Source: JBMFLE01 sp049971355 (lineage in GTDB: Bacteria > Patescibacteriota > Patescibacteriia > UBA2591 > UBA4787). From it: a stretch of 18,367 nucleotides of DNA. Location of the stretch: the NCBI GenBank assembly GCA_049971355.1, contig JBMFLE010000010.1, positions 1 to 18,367 of the forward strand, written 5' to 3'. Under the pieces are notes generated by a model. The model was given only the letters and a program-made list of their open reading frames with translations, searched no databases and had not been told where the DNA came from. Below, piece after piece: positions 1-5,290 of the stretch (positions are counted from its first letter, which is position 1; every line of letters starts with the position of its first letter). Made by a program: the position numbers and the translations under genes.

Positions 1-83
1 CATTATACCTCATTTTGGTAAGGTTTTTTATGGCAGAACCAATATCCTTTCGGTTATATTATTTATGACTTAATGCGGTTGAC

Positions 84-111
84 TTGACAAATTTTTATAG
101 TTTGCTATATT
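84..111 (+). promoter_or_regulatory. Sigma70-type promoter of putative small RNA 1
   Basis: A consensus -35 TTGACA (84-89) is followed after 16 bases by TATATT (106-111). It points right, away from any plus-strand coding gene and toward a strong U-tailed hairpin at 220-255. A second weaker -35 (TTGACT, 79-84) overlaps it. Confidence 0.5.
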
Positions 112-117
112 TAATAA

Positions 118-255
118 TGTCAGGATATAAATCTTTTCACAGGGAGGGGATTTTCACGGGGAGTAGGGATATAAGGATAATTTTCAGAAGGAGTTCTATT
201 CACCTGAAACCTGCTTATCGGGGTCTGTCAACTGACAGACCCCTCTTTCTTTTAG
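118..255 (+). ncRNA. Putative small RNA 1, purine-rich, antisense side of suhB 3' region
   Basis: This stretch lies between a plus-strand promoter (84-111) and a plus-strand intrinsic terminator (220-255), and has no credible start codon, so it could be a transcript of about 135 nt. The body from 140 to 195 is unusually purine-rich and has about six GGA-containing motifs, the last being AGAAGGAG at 186-193, which resembles a Shine-Dalgarno sequence. Little secondary structure is visible outside the terminator. It belongs to no RNA family I recognise. The GGA clusters could mimic ribosome-binding sites or bind a protein; both ideas are inference. An alternative is that this is only the untranslated tail of something further left. 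Confidence 0.4.
220..255 (+). terminator. Intrinsic terminator of small RNA 1
   Basis: GGGGTCTGTCA (220-230) pairs perfectly with TGACAGACCCC (233-243) and is followed by the T-rich run TCTTTCTTTTAG. The T run is only on the plus-strand side, so it terminates rightward transcripts and is not a textbook terminator for suhB, which ends at 268 on the minus strand. Confidence 0.75.
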
Positions 256-267
256 TTGTTTCACTCT

Positions 268-1062
268 TTAGTAACTTCGTATTATCTTTAACAACCCCTG
301 ATGAATCAATCCGTTACTCGCCACTAAATATTTATCTTGAATCATCCAATCTTTGCCTTCAAAATTCGTCACCCGACCGCCTGCTTCTTGAACTATCAAA
401 ACCCCGGCTGCGGCATCAAACGGCCGTGGACCTAAAATAACAGCCCCGTCTAAACGACCAGCGGCAAGATAAGCTAACTCTAAGGCGCAAGAACCCAAAT
501 CGCGATGATGTTCACTTTTAGAAATTAAATTCGGATAAAGTTTTAAAATCAAATACCGATCTTTCTCTCTAGCGCTATATCCACTGGTTAAAAAAGCTTT
601 ATTAAGTTGACTTCTTTTTGAAACTTTTATTTTTCGACCATTCAGAAAAACACCTTTTCCTTTTTCAACAAAATATAATTCATTAGTGATTGGCGCGTAA
701 ATCACTCCCAAGATAATTTCTTGTTGATAGGCTAAAGCAACCGAGAGACAAAAGAGAGGATGACGAAAAGAAAAATTTGTCGTCCCATCTAAAGGATCAA
801 TTAACCAGAGGAAAGGTGACTTTGAATGCCAATTTATCTTACCTGATTCTTCAGTTAAAATTTGATGGTCAGAAAAATTTTTTTGAATTAAATTTAAAAC
901 GATTTTTTCCGCCTTTTTATCGGCTGAAGTAACAATCTCAATTTTACCTTTATGGTCAAAATGAAAATTTTTCTTTTGGAATTCTCGAAAAAGAAACTGA
1001 CCGGCCAACTTGACGGCGTGGAGAGCAACTTTTTTTGATTTTTCCAAAATTGTAGGGTCCAT
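268..1062 (-). CDS. suhB: Inositol monophosphatase family protein (SuhB/CysQ type)
   Basis: A 264-residue member of the lithium-sensitive sugar and nucleotide phosphatase superfamily, the usual length for the family. Metal-binding residues are visible: E71-E72 in TEES, the DPLDGTTNF motif at 89-97 (D89, D92) and a final aspartate in PFDAAAG (D216), where the family usually has WD, so W is F here. A glycine-rich EAGGRVT follows at 226-232. Such enzymes remove phosphate from inositol phosphate, 3'-phosphoadenosine phosphate or fructose bisphosphate; the substrate cannot be assigned from the sequence. The protein is soluble with no signal peptide. The ATG at 1062 fits the family N-terminus. The gene stands alone, transcribed leftward, with putative plus-strand RNAs on each side. 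Confidence 0.9.
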   Translation of the reverse strand: MDPTILEKSKKVALHAVKLAGQFLFREFQKKNFHFDHKGKIEIVTSADKKAEKIVLNLIQKNFSDHQILTEESGKINWHSKSPFLWLIDPLDGTTNFSFRHPLFCLSVALAYQQEIILGVIYAPITNELYFVEKGKGVFLNGRKIKVSKRSQLNKAFLTSGYSAREKDRYLILKLYPNLISKSEHHRDLGSCALELAYLAAGRLDGAVILGPRPFDAAAGVLIVQEAGGRVTNFEGKDWMIQDKYLVASNGLIHQGLLKIIRSY

Positions 1063-1075
1063 AAATTTCTAAAAG

Positions 1076-1084
1076 TTATCCACA
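1076..1084 (+). promoter_or_regulatory. Perfect DnaA-box sequence
   Basis: TTATCCACA matches the classical DnaA box. It lies 9 bases upstream of the -35 of the small RNA 2 promoter and 14 bases upstream of the suhB start codon, next to an AT-rich stretch (1086-1127). A one-mismatch copy in the other orientation, TGTTGATAA, is at 1129-1137. It could regulate either promoter or be a chance match; it is not enough to call an origin. Confidence 0.3.
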
Positions 1085-1093
1085 GGTTAAATC

Positions 1094-1121
1094 TTGACTT
1101 TTATTTTTTTTATTTTATAAT
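1094..1121 (+). promoter_or_regulatory. Sigma70-type promoter of putative small RNA 2
   Basis: TTGACT (1094-1099), 16 bases, then a perfect TATAAT (1116-1121). The expected transcription start, about 1127-1129, coincides with the first paired base of the folded RNA that follows. Confidence 0.65.
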
Positions 1122-1126
1122 TAAAA

Positions 1127-1265
1127 CTGTTGATAACCCAATTTAGTCTCCTATATAGGAGAAACCATGCCGGTTAGGCTTAGGGGTTCATCAACAGATG
1201 GAGGATGTAAACTTTTGTAAACTGGGGTTTGCTATAAATAAAAACGCAAACCCCTCTTTCTTTTA
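1127..1265 (+). ncRNA. Putative structured small RNA 2 with its own promoter and terminator
   Basis: A transcript of about 139 nt in the gap between suhB and the yfcE-like gene, opposite to both. The 5' end (1127-1139) pairs with 1184-1197 in a 13-bp helix with a single bulged C at 1189. Enclosed are two hairpins: 1147-1162, a 6-bp stem with an AUAU loop, and a weaker 1163-1175 stem (AACC/GGTT), giving a three-way-junction layout. A single-stranded stretch containing GGAGG (1200-1204) leads into the terminator at 1224-1265. There is no coding potential; the only start after GGAGG is followed at once by a stop. I know of no family with this form. The function is unknown; the exposed GGAGG could pair with 16S rRNA or bind a protein. 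Confidence 0.6.
1224..1265 (+). terminator. Intrinsic terminator of small RNA 2
   Basis: GGGGTTTGC (1224-1232) pairs with GCAAACCCC (1246-1254), followed by TCTTTCTTTTA. The end of the stem and the tail (CCCCTCTTTCTTTTA) are identical to those of the terminator at 220-255. Confidence 0.75.
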
Positions 1266-1295
1266 CCGAAATTATCAATAAATTTCAATAAGTTT

Positions 1296-1796
1296 CTATA
1301 ATTTTTCTAATATTTTTAATTCCAGTTTATCTGTTTCTGGATCATAAATTGCGAAAGTGGCTTTATAAAACATCCCGGCTAAAGTACCTGGATTAACCAA
1401 CCGACAATTACCGACTTTTTCCTCCCAGGGTTTGTGAGTGTGTCCGTAGAAAACTAGATCATATTTACCGCTTTGGGCTAATTCTTTGCCTTTTTCCGGT
1501 TGATGGGTAAAGGCAATCTTTTTACCATCAAGTTCTATCTCTCCAACCTGGCTGTAAATTTTTACATTTTTTAAATCTTTAGCTAATTTTTCTAACAATT
1601 CAGAGTCGCCAACATTGCCGTGAACAAAGTGAAGTTGACCAGAAAATTTTGGCAAAATCACTTTAGTCAAAATTGACGGAGCGCATAAATCGCCGCAGTG
1701 AATAATTAAAGAGATGCCCCGTTGATTAATCCAACCCAGGGCTTTTTCCATATTCGGCACATTGTCATGAGAATCGGCTAAAATAGCAATTTTCAT
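1296..1796 (-). CDS. YfcE/MJ0936-type metallophosphoesterase
   Basis: A 166-residue calcineurin-like phosphoesterase of the small single-domain YfcE class. The two-metal site is complete: D8 and H10 (DSH), D36 (CGD), N61 (HGN), H98 (THQ), and H119 and H121 in GHTH. Family members hydrolyse phosphodiesters in vitro, but their cellular substrates are mostly unknown. It is soluble, with no signal peptide or membrane segment, and of normal length. The ATG at 1796 places the catalytic DSH eight residues in, as usual. No clear Shine-Dalgarno precedes it. A nested hairpin (1824-1867) sits in the upstream leader region. It is not operon-linked to suhB because a plus-strand RNA unit separates them. 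Confidence 0.9.
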   Translation of the reverse strand: MKIAILADSHDNVPNMEKALGWINQRGISLIIHCGDLCAPSILTKVILPKFSGQLHFVHGNVGDSELLEKLAKDLKNVKIYSQVGEIELDGKKIAFTHQPEKGKELAQSGKYDLVFYGHTHKPWEEKVGNCRLVNPGTLAGMFYKATFAIYDPETDKLELKILEKL

Positions 1797-2175
1797 AAGG
1801 CATAACTATTGGGAATTAGTTAATTTTCGGACCATCCTGTCTGTCGCAGACAGGAATTGACCGAAAAATTCAGCAATTTTTTCTCTAAATTTTTGGTATC
1901 TACTACTAATTGTATTATAACTCAAATTTAGAATTTTAGCAACTTTACCCTATTAGAAAGTCCCACCCTTTCTAACCAGGTTTACCAGCTATATTCCTCA
2001 CAGAAAATACACTTTCTTCCCCTTAAAATTTTTCCAGAAACTTAAATTCCATTTTTGCCAGTTAAATACTATGTTTTTAGTCTATAACTGGTCCGAATTT
2101 TAATCAATTCCCAAAATTTATTTGCTTTTTTGCTTCTTTCCTTTTCTCTTTTTTTCTTGCCCCCCTTCTGGATTT
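1797..2175. other. Gene-free AT-rich spacer with a nested hairpin
   Basis: This 379-base stretch has no credible reading frame. It contains a nested inverted repeat at 1824-1867: an outer TTTTCGG/CCGAAAA stem around CCTGTCTG-TCG-CAGACAGG (1836-1854). The rest is low-complexity, T- and C-rich on the plus strand, particularly 2095-2165, with no tRNA or promoter that I would defend. Confidence 0.6.
1824..1867. repeat. Nested perfect hairpin (REP-like palindrome)
   Basis: The inner stem 1836-1843/1847-1854 is 8 bp with a TCG triloop, and the outer stem 1824-1830/1861-1867 is 7 bp. There is no adjacent T run, so it is not a typical terminator. It lies 28 bases upstream of the yfcE-like start codon and could be in that gene's leader or be a dispersed palindromic repeat. 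Confidence 0.5.
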
Positions 2176-2460
2176 TTAATTTTCATTCTCTGATTTGTAT
2201 GCTTCGTAGTAAATCAATTCAAATGGAACGTGTAATTTCGTTGATACAACTTTACCCTGGTTATGTTGCTTAAGACGTTTTCTTAAATCGTCAGTTGATC
2301 CAATGTATAATTTGTGATCTTTTTTGCTTTTGAGTATATAAGCCCACCCACCAATCCGTGATAATAAAAGGGAATCATCGTTTTCATTGTCGTTTGTTGA
2401 TTTATTTTTTATAATTTTTTGTTCATTACACATATTGGTGGGTGGGTAAACGTAAAACAT
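2176..2460 (-). CDS. GIY-YIG nuclease domain protein, interrupted by a short element and truncated
   Basis: The downstream part reads as a GIY-YIG endonuclease domain: AYILKS supplies the GIY-like tyrosine, LYIGST the YIG motif, and then RKRLKQHN and a YYEAY segment with the usual acidic residue. The start is chosen at MFYVY, a very common N-terminus for these small proteins. Directly after it come 36 extra residues, encoded by a 104-bp inverted-repeat element plus a 4-base duplication; the normal protein resumes at YILKS. Removing 108 bases restores MFYVYILKS. The C-terminus stops right after YKSENEN, about 15-25 residues short of typical family members. A longer frame could start at 2499. 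Function after these lesions is doubtful. Confidence 0.7.
   Translation of the reverse strand: MFYVYPPTNMCNEQKIIKNKSTNDNENDDSLLLSRIGGWAYILKSKKDHKLYIGSTDDLRKRLKQHNQGKVVSTKLHVPFELIYYEAYKSENEN
2343..2446. mobile_element. 104-bp MITE-like element inside the GIY-YIG gene
   Basis: Perfect 13-bp terminal inverted repeats, CCCACCCACCAAT (2343-2355) and its complement (2434-2446), with weaker identity extending to about 20 bp (GTG and AAT shared inside). It is flanked by an imperfect 4-base direct repeat, TAAG at 2339-2342 and TAAA at 2447-2450. Precise removal with one flank copy rejoins the GIY-YIG coding sequence as MFYVYILKS. It is too small to encode a transposase, so it would be non-autonomous. 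A second copy is not visible in this window. Confidence 0.65.
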
Positions 2461-2477
2461 ATTTGGTGTGGGGGCAT

Positions 2478-2738
2478 GCTGAAAAACTGGCTTTGTCAAA
2501 CGATTTTGATGAAATTAAATCGTTTGCGGAAAAAATTGGAACGAACCGCCGCCTGTTGGACAGAAAATTGATTTTTGATTTTGTCCGTCCATTTGATTTA
2601 ATCCCGAAATATAAAGAAAAATGTGAAGCGAGCCGAGCCCCCGCACCAGAGCAAGCTCGGTGCGGGATAAACTCCGGCGAGGCGAGCGAGCAAACAAACT
2701 ACCCGCAAAATTCGCAATGTTTAGATTGGTCGGGGTAG
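2478..2738 (+). pseudogene. Possible serine-recombinase C-terminal remnant
   Basis: The frame encodes FDEIKSFAEKIGTNRRLLDR, then KLIFDF and RPFDLIPKYK. This resembles the final segment of large serine recombinases common in CPR genomes, which end in a pattern like KKIGSN..I....LxFxxxxPFDxL. No catalytic N-terminal domain is present: upstream the frame runs into the GIY-YIG start region and soon meets a stop. The last 30 or so codons (from about 2633) are GC-rich and non-conserved and end against tRNA-Pro. A remnant recombinase beside a tRNA 3' end would suit an old integration site. The assignment rests on remembered motif resemblance and is tentative. Confidence 0.4.
2640..2666. repeat. GC-rich hairpin near tRNA-Pro
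   Basis: CCCGCACC (2640-2647) pairs perfectly with GGTGCGGG (2659-2666), and the inner GAGC/GCTC can extend the stem past a bulged A. It sits in a locally GC-rich patch (2630-2692) that contrasts with the AT-rich surroundings and has no T run. Confidence 0.55.
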
Positions 2739-2800
2739 GCGGAATCGAACCGCCGTCACACCCACCCCAAGGGTGCGTCTTACCATTAGACTATACCCCG
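2727..2800 (-). tRNA. tRNA-Pro (anticodon GGG), CCA encoded
   Basis: Complete cloverleaf on the minus strand: acceptor CGGGGTA/TACCCCG, anticodon stem CACCC/GGGTG around the loop TTGGGGT giving anticodon GGG, and T stem GGCGG/CCGCC with loop TTCGATT. Discriminator A and a genomically encoded CCA end at 2727. It lies 97 bases downstream of rpmB on the same strand. Confidence 0.93.
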
Positions 2801-2897
2801 CTAAGAATTCTACAATATTTAAAAAACAAAATGGCAAGATCTGATTAGATTTTGAGTATTTATCAAAATTTAAGGGGTATGAACGGTTAATCTACGA

Positions 2898-3068
2898 TTA
2901 TTTTCTTTTGAGCGTTTTCAAACATTTGCTACAAATTTTAATTTTTTTCCCAGCTACTTTTTTAGTAATTAAATTTAAATTTTGCCATCTTTTAGTGGCA
3001 ACCATCGAATGGGAGCGGGAGATACTTCTTTGCGACTGACGGCCGCAGATAGAACATCTTCTAGACAT
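2898..3068 (-). CDS. rpmB: 50S ribosomal protein L28
   Basis: A 56-residue protein starting MSRRCSICGRQSQRS and ending CSKCLKTLKRK. Two CxxC pairs (C5/C8 and C46/C49) form the zinc-ribbon version of L28, and SRSHSMVATKRWQNLN is the conserved central L28 signature. The length suits a compact L28. The ATG at 3068 is the only start that keeps the first cysteine pair. It is strongly basic, as expected for a subunit protein near the E site. A promoter on the minus strand (TTGTCA 3130-3125, TATATT 3108-3103) lies upstream, sharing its -35 region with the divergent smpB promoter. Confidence 0.93.
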   Translation of the reverse strand: MSRRCSICGRQSQRSISRSHSMVATKRWQNLNLITKKVAGKKIKICSKCLKTLKRK

Positions 3069-3073
3069 ATATT

Positions 3074-3101
3074 TGATTACTGATTATTGATTATTGATTG
3101 T
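3074..3101. repeat. Four tandem 7-bp repeats in the rpmB leader
   Basis: TGATTAC, TGATTAT, TGATTAT and TGATTGT run head to tail just upstream of the rpmB start codon, between the ATG and its -10 box. Confidence 0.7.
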
Positions 3102-3102
3102 T

Positions 3103-3151
3103 AATATAACAAAAATTAAGAGTTTGACAAGGGGGGCCTGATTTTTAATAA
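3103..3151. promoter_or_regulatory. Back-to-back promoters for rpmB (minus) and smpB-ssrA (plus)
   Basis: TTGACA on plus (3124-3129) and TTGTCA on minus (3130-3125) overlap. The minus promoter has TATATT at 3108-3103 with 16-base spacing. The plus promoter has only weak -10 candidates, TAATAA at 3146 or AATAAT at 3147. Only one of the two can be occupied at a time. Confidence 0.5.
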
Positions 3152-3164
3152 TCACTCTATCAAA

Positions 3165-3192
3165 TTGCCAGATTTTATTGAACATCTATAAT
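3165..3192 (+). promoter_or_regulatory. Second smpB promoter, nearly abutting the start codon
   Basis: TTGCCA (3165-3170), 16 bases, then a perfect TATAAT (3187-3192) directly before the first ATG of smpB (3194). Transcripts would start at about 3199 and could only be translated from the next ATG at 3203 as leaderless or near-leaderless mRNA. Confidence 0.45.
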
Positions 3193-3193
3193 A

Positions 3194-3655
3194 ATGGAGA
3201 ATATGATTCTCGCCACCAATAAAAAAGCCTATTTTGATTATGAAGTTTTAGAAACCTATGAAGCTGGAATTGTTTTAACTGGTCCAGAAGTTAAATCTGT
3301 AAAACGCGGCCAAATCAATTTAGTTGGTGGTTATGTAACTATTGACAATTCCGGTATTCCTTGGTTAATTAATACTAATATTGCTCCCTATCCACCGGCT
3401 CAACAGATTCAACAAAACTATAACCCAACTCGTTCCAGAAAATTGTTATTAAAGAAAAAAGAAATCGATAGTTTAATTGGTAAAACAAAAATAAAGGGCT
3501 TGACAATTGTGCCTTTAAAGTGTATACTAAAAGGCGGATTAATTAAAATAGAAATTGGTCTTTGCCGAGGCAAGAAAAAATGGGATAAAAGAGAAAAAAT
3601 TAAGAAAAGAGAAGTTGAAATAAAAATGAGGCAAGCACTTAAATCAAGCACTTAG
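3194..3655 (+). CDS. smpB: SsrA-binding protein SmpB
   Basis: A 153-residue SmpB, the essential partner of tmRNA in trans-translation. It binds the tRNA-like domain and takes the place of the missing anticodon stem in the ribosomal A site. Family signatures are present: NKKAYFDYEVLETYEAGI, LTGPEVKSVKRGQINL, the HNPTRxRKLLL-like segment NPTRSRKLLLKKKEI, and the basic C-terminal tail KKWDKREKIKKREV, which probes the mRNA channel. Two starts are possible: the ATG at 3194, or the ATG at 3203, where MILATNKKAY matches the usual family N-terminus and GGAG lies just upstream. The tmRNA gene begins 9 bases after its stop, so the two partners are probably co-transcribed. Confidence 0.95.
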   Translation: MENMILATNKKAYFDYEVLETYEAGIVLTGPEVKSVKRGQINLVGGYVTIDNSGIPWLINTNIAPYPPAQQIQQNYNPTRSRKLLLKKKEIDSLIGKTKIKGLTIVPLKCILKGGLIKIEIGLCRGKKKWDKREKIKKREVEIKMRQALKSST

Positions 3656-3664
3656 TAGGATAAA

Positions 3665-4043
3665 GGGGGTGTTCAATAATTGACGAGGAGATAAGAAATA
3701 AAAATGGCTTTCCGTAATCAGAAGTACGTTAGTCTTCCGAAGCATATAAATGCCAATTTATTTGCTAAAGTAAGACAGGCTTTAATGCCTGCTTACAACC
3801 TTGCTGTAGCTTAAAATCTGCAGCCATCGAAATTGTGACTCCTGCTAGCAATTTTTCGGTGTTATTCAGCAGGATGGGTTAAGAGAGTAAGTCCTGACTC
3901 TTTTAACTGAAAAAATCCGGACTTTGATTAAAAGGGTTTTGTTCGACTTTCACCTTTTAATCGAAAAAAGAGTCGAACTATGAAAGTAAAAATTTTTATT
4001 TCTTCTCCTACGGACAGGGGTGCAATGCCCCTCATCTCCACCA
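3665..4043 (+). ncRNA. ssrA: Transfer-messenger RNA (tmRNA)
   Basis: 379 nt, with every main tmRNA part readable. Acceptor 3665-3671 pairs with 4033-4039 and ends in ACCA (4040-4043). The long P2 helix pairs 3686-3705 with 3992-4009. P5 is 3803-3809/3818-3824, with the tag stop TAA (3812-3814) in its loop. Three textbook pseudoknots are present: PK2 (3825-3874), PK3 (3879-3924) and PK4 (3926-3978), each with both interleaved stems complementary. The tag reading frame ends YNLAVA-stop; the resume codon is uncertain, perhaps GCC at 3752, giving ANLFAKVRQALMPAYNLAVA, or a later alanine codon. Oddities: the T loop is TGCAATG, with G where pseudouridine 55 is expected, and the D-loop analogue lacks the usual GG. 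Confidence 0.95.
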
Positions 4044-4079
4044 ATTCTATTTGTACTTAATTTGTAATCTGCAGTAAAT

Positions 4080-4574
4080 TTGAAATACTATCGTCTTAAC
4101 AATCAAATTACTACACCAAAAGTTCGTCTAATTGACGAAGCGGGTAAATTTTTAGGCATCATTGAAACTACTGAGGCTTTAAGAATGGCCCAAGAAAAAG
4201 GGCTTGATTTAGTCGAAATCAATCCCAAAGAAGAACCGCCAATTGCCAAAATAATGGATTTTGGTCAGTTCAGATACCAGGAAGCCAAAAAAGAACGAAA
4301 ACAAAAATCTAAAAAAGTTGAAGTTAAAGGTGTCCGTCTCTCTTTGCGAATCTCTAAGCATGATTTAGAAATTAAGGCTAATCAAGCAAAAAAATTTCTT
4401 AGCCAAGGAAATAAGATTAAAATTGAAATGAATTTAAGGGGTCGCGAAAGGATGCATCTAGATTTAGCTGAAAAAATGATTAATGATTTAATTAGTCTAA
4501 TCGGCCCAGAAACTAAAATTGAGCAACCATTAAATAAGCAGGGCGGGGGGCTAACAATATTAATCAGTAGATAA
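4080..4574 (+). CDS. infC: Translation initiation factor IF-3
   Basis: 164 residues with both IF-3 domains: the N-terminal YYRLNNQITTPKVRLIDE (3-20) with GLDLVEINP, a basic linker (about 75-88), and the C-terminal domain with RISKHDLEIKANQAKKFL and LRGRERMH. It binds the 30S subunit, blocks 50S joining and checks start-codon pairing. The start is TTG at 4080: there is an in-frame stop at 4065 and no internal Met before the middle of the N-domain, so no ATG start is available. A non-AUG start is the known basis of infC self-control in E. coli (AUU there). No good Shine-Dalgarno is visible. It heads the classical infC-rpmI-rplT operon, 36 bases after tmRNA. Confidence 0.95.
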   Translation: MKYYRLNNQITTPKVRLIDEAGKFLGIIETTEALRMAQEKGLDLVEINPKEEPPIAKIMDFGQFRYQEAKKERKQKSKKVEVKGVRLSLRISKHDLEIKANQAKKFLSQGNKIKIEMNLRGRERMHLDLAEKMINDLISLIGPETKIEQPLNKQGGGLTILISR

Positions 4575-4596
4575 ATTTCTGAAATTTATAGTGACT

Positions 4597-4779
4597 ATGA
4601 AAAAAGTAAAGCAGTTGATTGCCAAAAGAGTAAAAATTACTAAAAAAAAGAAAATCTTGCACCGTGCTTGCGGACAAGATCATTTTAACGCTAAAGAATC
4701 TTCAAAAATAACTAAAAATAAAAGGCGTGAGCGCAAAATATCTAAATCTTTTCATAAAACTATCTTGAGGGCACTATAA
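4597..4779 (+). CDS. rpmI: 50S ribosomal protein L35
   Basis: 60 residues from the ATG at 4597, very basic, with the L35 pattern AKRVKITKKKKILHR, then KSSKITKNKRRERKISK-like C-terminal spacing. An in-frame GTG at 4591 would add two residues; the ATG gives the usual N-terminus. It lies between infC (22 bases upstream) and rplT (15 bases downstream), the normal operon order, which confirms the call for this short, divergent protein. Confidence 0.92.
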   Translation: MKKVKQLIAKRVKITKKKKILHRACGQDHFNAKESSKITKNKRRERKISKSFHKTILRAL

Positions 4780-4794
4780 TTTATTTCTAATTAT

Positions 4795-5139
4795 ATGACC
4801 AGAGTTAAACGTGGTAAGGCCCACTTAAAACATCGTCAACACCTTCTTAAAGAAGCAGGGGGTTATAGATTGGGCAGAAAAAGTAAAATTAAATTGGCGA
4901 AAGTCGCGATTTGGAAAGCCGGTGTTTATGCTTATCGGGATCGTCGCCGCAAAAAAAGAGAATTTCGCCGCTTATGGCAAATTCAAATTAATGCCGCCTG
5001 TCGAGAGTATGGTTTAAGTTATTCAAAATTTATTAATACTCTAAAAAAGAAAAATATTGAACTTAATCGTAAAATTTTGGCTGATTTAGCTCAAAATTAT
5101 CCAGCAGTTTTTCAAAAAATTATTGAATTTGTAAAATAA
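4795..5139 (+). CDS. rplT: 50S ribosomal protein L20
   Basis: 114 residues, the standard L20 length. It starts MTRVKRGKAHLKHRQHLLKE and contains the conserved YAYRDRRRKKREFRRLWQIQINAA block (about 45-69) and YSKFINTLKKKNIELNRKIL, the rRNA-binding C-terminal region. L20 is an early assembly protein of the large subunit and, in several bacteria, the autoregulator of this operon. No long leader with L20-site mimicry is visible in the 36 bases before infC. tRNA-Asp begins 5 bases after its stop, so the operon transcript probably includes the tRNA. Confidence 0.96.
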   Translation: MTRVKRGKAHLKHRQHLLKEAGGYRLGRKSKIKLAKVAIWKAGVYAYRDRRRKKREFRRLWQIQINAACREYGLSYSKFINTLKKKNIELNRKILADLAQNYPAVFQKIIEFVK

Positions 5140-5143
5140 AAAT

Positions 5144-5217
5144 GGTCCCGTGGTCTAGTGGTTTATGACACCTCCCTGTCACGGAGGAAATCGCCGGTTC
5201 GAATCCGGTCGGGACCG
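5144..5217 (+). tRNA. tRNA-Asp (anticodon GTC)
   Basis: Complete cloverleaf: acceptor GGTCCCG/CGGGACC, anticodon stem CCTCC/GGAGG with loop CTGTCAC giving GTC, T stem GCCGG/CCGGT with TTCGAAT. Discriminator G; CCA is not encoded, and a T run (5218-5223) follows at once. Confidence 0.95.
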
Positions 5218-5290
5218 TTTTTTATTTAATCCAAACCCGCTTGTCTCAGATAATAAAAATGTCAGACAATATATTTTTAACTTCTTTCTT

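Noticed and set aside
84..440. Plus-strand open frame of 118 codons
   Set aside because: It overlaps the promoter and terminator hairpin of a putative RNA and runs antisense into the conserved end of suhB; composition is not protein-like.
1076..1140. Chromosome origin
   Set aside because: Only one perfect DnaA box, no dnaA or dnaN nearby; the AT-rich stretch is better explained as promoter spacer.
1200..1209. Minimal start-stop open frame after GGAGG in small RNA 2
   Set aside because: GGAGG abuts ATG with no spacing, so translation initiation is unlikely.
2442..2477. GTG start for a plus-strand protein running into the recombinase-like remnant
   Set aside because: The start lies inside the inverted repeat of the inserted element and opposite the GIY-YIG start; the conserved-looking part begins only at about 2478.
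2660..2848. Plus-strand frame reading GGIEPPSHPPQGCV
   Set aside because: This is the classic translation of the antisense of a tRNA, here tRNA-Pro.
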